8,892 nucleotides of DNA from an uncultured bacterium (GCA_934871445.1 CAKXBD010000015.1:1-8892), one strand, 5' to 3'. Positions 1 through 3,988 are shown, counted from the stretch's first letter. The notes: generated from the letters alone by a model not told the origin. Translations and numbers: made by a program.

Positions 1-1
1 C

Positions 2-127
2 CCTATGGGTGACGAGGAACATGGCTTCAAGTATATCCTTGCCCAAAACTTCACCAGTATATCGGACGGTGAGATCATGGGTATGGTCAGCCCGGAAGTC
101 ATCGAGAAAATGCCGAGGGCAAACTAA
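2..127 (+). CDS. 3' end of an unidentified gene (partial)
   Basis: Only the last 41 codons are present; the frame is open from the left edge and ends at TAA 125-127. The visible residues include HGFKYILAQNF and EIMGMVSPEVIEKM, a soluble, mixed-charge C-terminus with no membrane segment. I do not recognise the family. It lies 12 nt upstream of the next gene, whose ribosome binding site begins right after this stop, so the two are very probably one operon ending at the terminator at 321-360. An internal ATG at position 5 is not a credible start because no ribosome binding site could be seen before the edge. Confidence 0.6.
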   Translation, partial: PMGDEEHGFKYILAQNFTSISDGEIMGMVSPEVIEKMPRAN

Positions 128-139
128 AAAGGAGGGTAC

Positions 140-307
140 ATGAAGAAAAAGAATAGTTTAGGGATCCCCGACTCTACCATCGACATGCTCGCGCGAGAGA
201 TTTTGACTTTCACGCGCAATTATCTTGCGACCGTGGAAGGACGTAAAGACTTTGAGGAGTGGAAGCGGCAGCGGGACGCCAAAAAGACAGCCGATACGAA
301 AAAATAA
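140..307 (+). CDS. Small hypothetical protein, 55 aa
   Basis: Complete short ORF starting at ATG 140 and ending at TAA 305-307. A strong ribosome binding site (AAGGAGGG, 128-135) sits 4-5 nt before the start, immediately after the stop of the upstream gene. The product is very basic and probably helical: an N-terminal MKKKN, a middle segment around TIDMLAREILTF, and a Lys/Arg-rich tail containing the motif DFEEWKRQRDAKK. I have an unverified memory of similar short proteins, with a '..GxxxFEEWKxxR' tail, downstream of recombinase or mobilisation genes in Clostridia mobile elements, but I cannot name a family. It is the last gene before a strong terminator. Confidence 0.7.
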   Translation: MKKKNSLGIPDSTIDMLAREILTFTRNYLATVEGRKDFEEWKRQRDAKKTADTKK

Positions 308-320
308 TCCGCTACATAAA

Positions 321-360
321 AAGGAAGGCGTGACAATTTGTCACGCCTTCTTTCTGTTTC
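321..360 (+). terminator. Rho-independent terminator of the left operon (probably bidirectional)
   Basis: A perfect 12-bp stem, 324-335 pairing with 339-350, with a 3-nt loop. It is extended by A-T and G-T pairs and followed by a T-rich run on the plus strand. On the minus strand the same hairpin is followed by CTTTTT, so it may also stop transcription from the right. Confidence 0.9.
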
Positions 361-396
361 TGCAATCATTTATGGAATTTTCCCGTCAAAATAAGG

Positions 397-440
397 CAAA
401 ATCCGAACGATCCATCGTAAAATGAAAAGTTCGGATTTTG
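397..440 (-). terminator. Inverted repeat, likely the original tRNA terminator
   Basis: CAAAATCCGAAC (397-408) and its exact complement (429-440) form a 12-bp stem with a 20-nt loop. Read on the minus strand it lies 6 nt beyond the CCA end of the tRNA-Asn fragment and is followed by a T-rich stretch, the place and form of a tRNA terminator. If so, the DNA to the left of the fragment is the native downstream flank of the tRNA gene. Confidence 0.6.
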
Positions 441-446
441 TGGATT

Positions 447-491
447 TGGCTGCTCCTGTCAGGCTCGAACTGACGACACTCGGATTAACAG
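447..491 (-). other. 3' part of a tRNA-Asn gene: attachment site
   Basis: On the minus strand this reads as a tRNA from the anticodon loop to the end: loop CTGTTAA with anticodon GTT (485-491), 3' anticodon stem TCCGA (480-484), variable GTGTC, T-arm GTCAG/TTCGAGC/CTGAC (458-474), acceptor AGGAGCA, discriminator G and CCA (447-449). The match to tRNA structure stops exactly at the anticodon loop. The next bases (GGGCA on the plus strand) cannot form the 5' anticodon stem, and no D-arm or 5' acceptor strand follows. A clean 3' half breaking at the anticodon loop is the classic product of tyrosine-recombinase integration into a tRNA gene. The 5' side of the fragment faces right, so the element should lie to the right. 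Confidence 0.85.
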
Positions 492-555
492 GGGCAAACG
501 AAAATGCGCTCAATCCCTTTATTCATAAGGGATTCATGCGTTTTCAAAACCCCTG
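489..555. repeat. Interrupted 67-bp palindrome abutting the attachment site
   Basis: Three nested arms pair in order: CAGGGG (489-494) with CCCCTG (550-555), GAAAATGC (500-507) with GCGTTTTC (538-545, one G-T pair), and AATCCCTT (512-519) with AAGGGATT (527-534). The first arm overlaps the broken end of the tRNA fragment. There is no T-tract directly after it, so it is not an ordinary terminator. It could be an arm-site or accessory structure of the element end. Confidence 0.6.
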
Positions 556-600
556 AAATCCCCCACTTTTTACCTTATTATCGGCCGTATTTCTTTTTTT

Positions 601-635
601 GAGGTCCCTATTTCGGGCGACCTCTTTTTTCTTTT
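601..635 (+). terminator. Rho-independent terminator
   Basis: GAGGTCCC and GGGCGACCTC form a stem around TATTTC (601-624), followed by TTTTTTCTTTT. No gene ends just upstream on the plus strand, so it either insulates the promoter at 694 from read-through or ends a transcript from a gene now lost. Confidence 0.8.
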
Positions 636-693
636 ACACAAAAAGTATCCCGTTGCTTTCATGACCCTTACACCTATTTTTTCAAAAAAACTA

Positions 694-722
694 TTGACAT
701 TCTCAAAAAGGCGTGGTATAAT
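694..722 (+). promoter_or_regulatory. Consensus sigma-A promoter of the small RNA
   Basis: TTGACA (694-699), 17-bp spacer, TATAAT (717-722): a perfect match to the housekeeping consensus. The predicted start is about 729. No ORF with a ribosome binding site follows before the terminator at 777-816, so the product is an RNA of about 90 nt. Confidence 0.85.
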
Positions 723-729
723 AAAAACA

Positions 730-759
730 CAACGAAGGCGAGACCCCAAAACGGTCAGC
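730..759 (+). repeat. Leader repeat, copy 1 (small RNA)
   Basis: This 30-nt stretch begins CAACGA and ends CGGTCAGC with CCCC between. It matches copy 2 (939-969, minus strand) at about 23 of 31 aligned positions, and lies 7 nt after the -10 box, at the 5' end of its RNA. Confidence 0.7.
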
Positions 760-776
760 CTTGACTAATCATTGAA

Positions 777-816
777 AACGACTGCCGCGGCTGCAACCTA
801 TCGGCGGTCGTTTTTT
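777..816. terminator. Shared bidirectional terminator of the convergent RNAs
   Basis: An 11-bp stem, 777-787 pairing with 802-812 with one G-T pair. It is followed by TTTTTT on the plus strand and by TTTTC on the minus strand. The stop codon of the 37-aa peptide gene (798-800) lies inside the hairpin loop, so both convergent transcripts end in the same element and overlap here. Confidence 0.8.
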
Positions 817-911
817 ATTGCAACATAGATTTTACTCTTTGTCACGCGGAAAGAAATTATGTAGCCTTCTTCCAGCAAAGCCGCAAGAAGTTCAATAAGA
901 TCAAACCTCAT
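798..911 (-). CDS. 37-aa peptide, possible type I toxin or small regulator
   Basis: Starts at ATG 909-911 behind an excellent ribosome binding site (GGAGGTGG, 917-924) and stops at TAG 798-800. A longer reading from a TTG at 1007 is wrong, because that codon lies inside the -35 box. The product starts MRFDLIELLAALLEEGYI, a short amphipathic helix, and continues with a strand-like basic part (FRVTKSKIYVAIKNDRR). It lacks the long hydrophobic span of Fst/TxpA toxins, which argues against a simple membrane toxin. I recall, without being able to verify it, a family of short Clostridia peptides with 'LLAALLE-GYI-F' and a similar leader. It has its own perfect promoter, a leader of about 60 nt, and a convergent small RNA. 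Confidence 0.75.
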   Translation of the reverse strand: MRFDLIELLAALLEEGYIISFRVTKSKIYVAIKNDRR

Positions 912-938
912 AAAAACCACCTCCTTTTTGCGGGAAGT

Positions 939-969
939 GCTGACCGCCTCGGGGGAATCACCCTCGTTG
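939..969 (-). repeat. Leader repeat, copy 2 (peptide mRNA)
   Basis: On the minus strand it begins CAACGA, has CCCCC in the middle and ends CGGTCAGC, matching copy 1 in order and spacing. It lies 9 nt after the -10 box, at the 5' end of the peptide mRNA and about 15 nt before its ribosome binding site. The two copies are inverted in the DNA, so the two RNAs carry the same motif, not complementary ones. Confidence 0.7.
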
Positions 970-978
970 CTTAAAGGC

Positions 979-1007
979 ATTATACCATATTCGGAAATCC
1001 TTGTCAA
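979..1007 (-). promoter_or_regulatory. Consensus sigma-A promoter of the 37-aa peptide mRNA
   Basis: On the minus strand: TTGACA (1002-1007), 17-bp spacer, TATAAT (979-984), again a perfect consensus. The predicted start is about 972, giving a leader of about 60 nt that contains leader repeat copy 2. Confidence 0.85.
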
Positions 1008-1027
1008 TAAAAAATCTCAACGGCGCC

Positions 1028-1056
1028 ACTATACACTATAATATGCCCATTGTCAA
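1028..1056 (-). promoter_or_regulatory. Second, upstream promoter on the minus strand
   Basis: TTGACA (1051-1056), 17-bp spacer, TATAGT (1028-1033) on the minus strand. It would transcribe into the peptide gene as a tandem promoter. Its -35 box and most of its spacer lie inside the palindrome 1041-1070, so this promoter looks repressible. Confidence 0.55.
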
Positions 1057-1070
1057 CACATTGGGCATAT
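1041..1070. promoter_or_regulatory. 30-bp operator-like palindrome
   Basis: ATATGCCCA-t-TGT pairs symmetrically with ACA-t-TGGGCATAT around a 4-nt centre: 12 of 15 base pairs match. It covers the -35 region of the minus promoter 1028-1056 and the possible plus promoter at 1050-1079 (TTGTCA, 18 bp, TATATA). This fits a dimeric repressor site controlling divergent transcription. The binding protein is unknown. Confidence 0.55.
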
Positions 1071-1105
1071 AGTTATATAAAAATTATTGAAATACTCTTT
1101 TCCGC

Positions 1106-1152
1106 AAACGACCTGCGACGGGCACAGCCCTTATTCGCAGGTCGTTTGTTTT
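1106..1152 (+). terminator. Strong hairpin, terminator-like, with nested inner stem
   Basis: AAACGACCTGCG (1106-1117) pairs perfectly with 1136-1147. Inside the loop GGGC-ACA-GCCC (1120-1130) forms a second stem. A T-rich run (TTTGTTTT) follows on the plus strand. With the weak plus promoter at 1050-1079 it could form a very short RNA starting near 1086; no ORF with a ribosome binding site lies between. Confidence 0.6.
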
Positions 1153-1165
1153 GCGGTAAGTTTAT

Positions 1166-1203
1166 AACGCTTGCTTTTCAGCAAGCGTTTGTTTATTTTT
1201 TTC
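1166..1203 (+). terminator. Rho-independent terminator
   Basis: AACGCTTGC (1166-1174), loop TTTTCA, GCAAGCGTT (1181-1189), then TGTTTATTTTTTT. It stands only 19 nt after the previous hairpin, so the two act as tandem plus-strand stops protecting the stretch that follows. Confidence 0.85.
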
Positions 1204-1275
1204 TTCGCTTTTATCCCTCACGCCTCTGGCTACGCTTTCGCCAATCGTGCCTACGGCTGTTTTTATATGGGGCTA

Positions 1276-1340
1276 AAATCGGCCCGTGGAAGGGCTTCCG
1301 GGGCGTTGCCCCCGATTTCTTAACGCCCTCTGCCGGATAA
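1276..1340. other. Candidate origin of transfer (oriT), structured GC-rich stretch
   Basis: An outer stem AAATCGG/CCGATTT (1276-1282 with 1312-1318) encloses two small hairpins (CCC/GGG at 1283-1294; GGGGC/GCCCC at 1300-1312). It is followed directly by CTTAACGCCCTCTGCCGG. A hairpin next to a '..CGCCCTC' core resembles, as I remember it, the nic region of RSF1010/MOBQ-type origins (TAAGTGCGCCCT). It is the only long non-coding stretch near the element's ribbon-helix-helix gene, and relaxosome proteins are often encoded beside their oriT. No relaxase is visible, so this stays a hypothesis. Confidence 0.35.
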
Positions 1341-1388
1341 AAGGAAGGATTATTTTTTTTGTCAACGTCTGTCCGGCGCCGTGGCGCG

Positions 1389-1402
1389 TTCCGACGTCGG
1401 AA
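1389..1402. repeat. Perfect 14-bp palindrome
   Basis: TTCCGACGTCGGAA is perfectly self-complementary and sits 3 nt beyond the stop codon of the ribbon-helix-helix gene. Another 8-bp palindrome, CGGCGCCG, lies at 1374-1381. It could be a binding site for that dimeric protein or part of the gene's terminator; the minus-strand side lacks a T-tract. Confidence 0.5.
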
Positions 1403-1405
1403 TTT

Positions 1406-1609
1406 TTATTTCAGGTCGTCCCCCGCCTCTAAACGGGCGACGGCTCGGCGGATTAGTTCCGCGTTTCCTATTCCGTGGGCTTCAAGAACCTCTCGAATAT
1501 GTTCTAATTCATTGGAAGAAAAAGTTGTTTGAAATTTCTTATAATTCTCTTTAACCTTCTCATTATATTTTTTATCTGCTCTTTTCTGAGCTTCGCTCCT
1601 CTCTCCCAT
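1406..1609 (-). CDS. Small ribbon-helix-helix DNA-binding protein, 67 aa
   Basis: Starts at ATG 1607-1609 behind GGAGG (1619-1623, 9-nt spacing) and ends at TAA 1406-1408. Residues 1-26 are a highly charged helix (SEAQKRADKKYNEKVKENYKK). Residues 27-62 have the ribbon-helix-helix pattern: a short strand KFQTTFS, helix SNELEHIREVLEAHG, then helix NAELIRRAVARLEAG. Such proteins bind DNA as dimers and serve as repressors or as accessory relaxosome proteins in mobilisable elements. It follows the XRE gene by 21 nt in the same direction, so the two form one operon read from the promoter at 1864-1892. The GC-rich, structured stretch directly downstream is a plausible target. The family call comes from pattern, not a search. 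Confidence 0.8.
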   Translation of the reverse strand: MGERSEAQKRADKKYNEKVKENYKKFQTTFSSNELEHIREVLEAHGIGNAELIRRAVARLEAGDDLK

Positions 1610-1630
1610 CGTTCTAAACCTCCGTTTTTA

Positions 1631-1840
1631 TTAAACCTTTTCTCCGCTTGGCAAAATAATATTTATTTCAAGAACACAGCCAAGAGCCTCGACAAGTTTT
1701 TGATATTCGGATAACTTAAAATTATTTTTAGAAAATTTATTAGCCAAATTATTTTGCGTCTGCCCTGTACGCTCTGCAAGCGCTGTTTGAGTAACATTTT
1801 GCTTAATCATAACAATTTTTAATTTCTCCGTCAAATTCAT
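1631..1840 (-). CDS. XRE/Cro-type helix-turn-helix repressor, 69 aa
   Basis: Starts at ATG 1838-1840 after AGAGGTG (1846-1852) and ends at TAA 1631-1633. The whole protein is one lambda-repressor-like five-helix domain. The helix-turn-helix is around TQTALAERTGQTQNNLANKFS (residues 18-38), followed by LSEYQKLVEALGCVLEINIILP, whose end is typical of the single-domain phage/element regulators. It is transcribed divergently from the J-domain gene; the 60-bp gap between the two -35 boxes and the flanking promoters hold four copies of an octamer (see operators), so it probably represses both directions. Confidence 0.9.
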   Translation of the reverse strand: MNLTEKLKIVMIKQNVTQTALAERTGQTQNNLANKFSKNNFKLSEYQKLVEALGCVLEINIILPSGEKV

Positions 1841-1863
1841 TTCTACACCTCTTTTTTGCGCCT

Positions 1864-1892
1864 ATTATAACATATAAAAATGATAAAGTCAA
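1864..1892 (-). promoter_or_regulatory. Promoter of the XRE-RHH operon
   Basis: On the minus strand: TTGACT (1887-1892), 17-bp spacer, TATAAT (1864-1869). The predicted start near 1857 gives a leader of under 20 nt. One operator octamer (1879-1886) lies in the spacer, which suggests autoregulation. Confidence 0.85.
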
Positions 1893-1980
1893 TTTTTTCA
1901 ATAGAAATAATCATAAAAAAATTGTAAAATCTTCTAAAATTATCATTAAAACATTTGACATTATCATTAAAAAATGATAT
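1879..1980. promoter_or_regulatory. Repeated octamer TTATCATT: probable XRE operators
   Basis: TTATCATT occurs at 1940-1947 and 1961-1968, and its complement AATGATAA/T at 1879-1886 and 1973-1980. The pair 1962-1968/1973-1979 forms a 7-4-7 inverted repeat that runs into the -10 box of the plus promoter. The copy at 1879 lies in the spacer of the minus promoter. Half-sites placed on both divergent promoters are typical of a Cro/CI-like switch. Confidence 0.65.
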
Positions 1981-1983
1981 AAT
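1955..1983 (+). promoter_or_regulatory. Promoter of the J-domain operon
   Basis: TTGACA (1955-1960), 17-bp spacer, TATAAT (1978-1983), a perfect consensus. It is overlapped by the inverted octamer pair, so it should be strong but repressed. Confidence 0.9.
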
Positions 1984-2032
1984 ATAGATACAAAGATAAG
2001 GAACGGCAAGGCCGACCAAAGGAGAAAGAAGC

Positions 2033-2530
2033 ATGATTTACAAATTTTTCAAAAACGTTGAGACGGTGGAAGAGCTTTACAGCCAATACAAAAAACTTGC
2101 TATGCAATACCACCCCGACCACGGCGGAAGCACTGAGGACATGCAACAAATAAACGCGGAATATGACGACCTGAAAAAGCGGGTCGGAAATACCCACAAG
2201 AGCGCAACGGGTGAAACGTACCAGAGCGAGAACGCCGACACGAACGCGCCCGATCGCTTCCGCGATATTATAAACGCCGTTATTAATTTCAATATCGATT
2301 TGGAGTTGTGCGGGTGCTGGCTGTGGGCGTTCAATGCGTATTCGTGCAAAGACGATTTGAAGGCGCTCGGTTTCTTCTTCTGCTCCAAGAAAAAAGCGTG
2401 GGCATGGACGGACGAAAACCCGAAAAAGAACAAATACAAAATGACGCTTGACGAAATCCGCGAAACCTACGGAAGCGAAATCATAAAGAAACACAAGGAC
2501 GAGACGAAAAAATTGACGGGAGCGGCTTGA
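2033..2530 (+). CDS. J-domain (DnaJ-like) protein of a mobile element, 165 aa
   Basis: Starts at ATG 2033 with AAAGGAG at 2018-2024 and stops at TGA 2528-2530. Residues 5-52 form a short J-domain: helix around ELYSQYKKLAMQY, the essential HPD tripeptide (residues 28-30, in YHPDHGGS), then MQQINAEYDDLKKR. A linker (53-75) follows, then a second domain at about 76-135 with the pattern GCWLWAFN...LKALGFFFCSKKKAWAWT. I recall this pattern from plasmid and phage J-proteins. J-domains stimulate the ATPase of Hsp70 (DnaK); element-borne copies may recruit the host chaperone to replication or transfer proteins, but the target here is unknown. There are no Gly/Phe or zinc-finger regions, so this is not housekeeping DnaJ. 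It is first in a probable two-gene operon controlled by the XRE protein. Confidence 0.85.
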   Translation: MIYKFFKNVETVEELYSQYKKLAMQYHPDHGGSTEDMQQINAEYDDLKKRVGNTHKSATGETYQSENADTNAPDRFRDIINAVINFNIDLELCGCWLWAFNAYSCKDDLKALGFFFCSKKKAWAWTDENPKKNKYKMTLDEIRETYGSEIIKKHKDETKKLTGAA

Positions 2531-2559
2531 AGCCGTTCCCGAACAAAGGAGATAAAATT

Positions 2560-2784
2560 ATGTTATCAATCGAATATTTGAAAACCACAGCCCACAAAGC
2601 AAACGCCATTGATAAACGCGCTATCCACAACCTAATATCCTATTTACAATGGGAAATCGAACGTGACCGACTTAATATTTCTTTTGATAAGCTGAACGAC
2701 GAAAGCAATTATATAATCGTTAAAATTGAAGATTATGAAAATTTAGCTTTCTGCGATTATCGTCGTGCAAGATATCAAATATAA
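2560..2784 (+). CDS. Hypothetical protein, 74 aa, possibly truncated
   Basis: ATG 2560 is preceded by AAAGGAGA (2545-2552). An in-frame TTG at 2527 overlaps the previous stop and lacks its own site, so I chose the ATG. The product is soluble and charged, with helical residues 1-38 (AIDKRAIHNLISYLQWEIERDR) and strand-like NYIIVKIEDYE. I do not recognise a family. Its last codons overlap the 3' end of the reading frame of the minus-strand WYL remnant by 65 bp. The WYL family match breaks around 2760, so the C-terminus of this protein may also be a fusion product of a deletion. It lies 29 nt after the J-domain gene and is probably co-transcribed. Confidence 0.7.
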   Translation: MLSIEYLKTTAHKANAIDKRAIHNLISYLQWEIERDRLNISFDKLNDESNYIIVKIEDYENLAFCDYRRARYQI

Positions 2785-3076
2785 TAAAGTGCAACGTAAT
2801 ATCCCCATCGGTAAAACTTTTGGCTTTTAAGGCGTTATAAAAAGGATTATGATTAGAACTACGGCTGTCAATGGAAATAAACACGTTCTTGCCTTCAGAC
2901 GTGCGTACAAAGCTCATATATTCGCCAAGCCAGCTTTCTATCCTGCGTTTTTCATCATCATAGGAACGAAGGCTTTTTTTATCATACCCATCACGATTTT
3001 TAAAGCCGTATATATAGAATTCTTTCATATATGCTCTGATTTTTTCAAAGTTTTTAATAAGTTCGTTATAAGCCAT
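2720..3076 (-). pseudogene. 5' fragment of a WYL-domain transcriptional regulator gene
   Basis: Starts at ATG 3074-3076 with a strong GGAGG (3083-3087). The N-terminus has the pattern of a Firmicutes WYL-family regulator as I remember it: MAYNELIKNFEKIRAYMKEF, YDKKSLRSYDDEKRRIESWL, GKNVFISIDSR, then KSFTDGDITLHFIIFDIL. Those proteins run to roughly 300-400 residues with a winged-helix and a WYL ligand-binding domain. Here the likeness ends after about residue 103 (near 2765) and the frame runs into unrelated sequence, stopping at 118 residues. The rest is absent, so the gene is truncated at the border with the mobile element. The family call is from memory; confidence in the truncation follows from the short length and the convergent overlap. 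Confidence 0.7.
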
Positions 3077-3104
3077 TTCGTACCTCCTTTGTAAAATTTA
3101 ATTA

Positions 3105-3670
3105 TCATTCTACACTTATATTTTGGTGATTCTCAATTATAGATAGCTTTTCTCATACTATCGGTAGATACCATTTACTCATAAACGTATACAACCTACG
3201 ATGATAAAATTCCCTATCAGAAACATCACTAAGAGCTAAATTTATCCATGATGTAAAGCGCATTTTATACAAATTGATGGTCAAACCACTTGTTCTTGTA
3301 AAGTTTTCAAAGAACTGTTCTCTTTTTCACGATTTTATTCCGCTACTTTATCAGTAGGCATCGTCTTTTCTACTTCTTTGCTGCCCGTTGAAATAAGTTC
3401 GGTCATCGGGAAACGAATATATTTTTATATCCTCCCTTTATCTTTTTCGCTCAAACAAGATACAAACGTAAGTAATCCATATCCCCTGTAAAATAATCAA
3501 TACTTTTGGTATCTTTGGGCTCATCACTAAGGAACGTGCTTTTTCTCCCTGATACAATACAGACAGCAATTGTAGTGCGGATTTTAATTCACTATTCGTA
3601 TCATAGCCTCCTGCAATCTTAAAAAAATTATCGATAATTAATTTTTATACTCTTTGCTGAATGTATCCAT
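3105..3670 (-). pseudogene. Frame-broken coding remnant A (unidentified protein)
   Basis: No intact ORF exists here, but protein-like minus-strand segments follow each other with changes of frame. From a possible ATG at 3670 (MDTFSKEYKN) the reading passes to FFKIAGGYDTNSELKS (frame open 3441-3644). It then passes to IAVCIVSGRKSTFLSDEPKD and SIDYFTGDMDYLRLYLV (stop 3451-3453), then RFPMTELISTGSKEVEKTMP (stop 3335-3337). The last part is INLALSDVSDREFYHRRLYT, with in-frame stops at 3153 and 3105. At least three frame changes and two stops are needed to join them, so it is dead. It could be one gene of about 180 codons or two. I recognise no family; one hydrophobic span is possible around IAVCIVSG. 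Confidence 0.5.
3107..3136 (-). promoter_or_regulatory. Possible promoter of the WYL fragment
   Basis: On the minus strand: TTGAGA (3131-3136), 18-bp spacer, TAGAAT (3107-3112), about 30 nt upstream of the WYL start codon. Two mismatches to consensus make it moderate only. Confidence 0.4.
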
Positions 3671-3751
3671 CTAATCCTATATGCCCCTAAAATTGACCGA
3701 AAGCACGAGCCTCTCAAATTCTCTATTAAAAATATGCACTAAAATAAACCA

Positions 3752-3963
3752 TCAAAATAATTCTCTTCCATTTGAATCGTATATGCACAATTTCTTATTT
3801 TCTGCGACAAACTCTACCGTTATTCTTCTACGCAAAGCAGTCTGTTTTATTTCTTCTCCCTTTTGGGCTAAAATCTTTTCAGTTTGAAGTAAAATAACTA
3901 CTTTTCCTTTGATACAGCAATTCCCACTACAATTAATAACACTTATTATTATAAATAATTTTT
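3752..3963 (-). pseudogene. Frame-broken coding remnant B (small exported or membrane protein)
   Basis: A minus-strand frame open for about 66 codons, ending at TGA 3752-3754, reads LLQTEKILAQKGEEIKQTAL then RRRITVEFVAENKKLCIYDS. Upstream, hydrophobic sequence is split over two frames (KLFIIIS and VLLIVVGIAVSKEK), which together would make a good N-terminal signal or membrane anchor. No start codon is in the right frame: ATG 3973 reads into a stop after 11 codons. It lies just downstream of the strong promoter at 3989-4017, so the dead gene may still be transcribed. Function unknown. Confidence 0.5.
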
Positions 3964-3988
3964 AACATTTTGTCTATTTTTTATTGAC

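Larger units (their letters stand above)
729..817 (+). ncRNA. Small RNA convergent with the 37-aa peptide gene (antitoxin-RNA-like)
   Basis: The RNA is bounded by a perfect promoter upstream and a hairpin followed by six T at 811-816. It can fold into a 5' hairpin (AAGGC 735-739 with GCCTT 758-762, inner GACC/GGTC) and the terminator hairpin, joined by an A/T-rich linker. Its last 40 or so nucleotides are antisense to the 3' end of the peptide mRNA. Its first 30 nucleotides repeat, in the same sense, the leader of that mRNA. The layout resembles type I toxin-antitoxin loci of Firmicutes, such as par/Fst with two convergent RNAs sharing a terminator. The toxin role is inference. Confidence 0.6.

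Noticed and set aside
723..776. A metabolite riboswitch in the leader of the small RNA
   Set aside because: The hairpin is short, no known riboswitch core is recognisable, and there is no ORF downstream for it to control; the duplicated leader motif is reported instead.
798..1007. A 69-codon version of the 37-aa peptide starting at TTG 1007
   Set aside because: The extra codons run through the -35 and -10 boxes of its own promoter and the TTG has no ribosome binding site; ATG 911 has an ideal one.
1050..1340. A 96-codon plus-strand frame across the terminators and candidate oriT
   Set aside because: It reads through two intrinsic terminators and structured DNA, is low in coding character and lacks a ribosome binding site.
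1967..2494. Long minus-strand frames opposite the J-domain gene
   Set aside because: Shadow of the J-domain coding sequence, whose HPD motif and upstream promoter and ribosome binding site fix the real strand.
2849..3094. An 81-codon plus-strand frame opposite the WYL fragment, and a 68-codon frame at 3681-3887
   Set aside because: Both are antisense to better minus-strand readings and lack ribosome binding sites.
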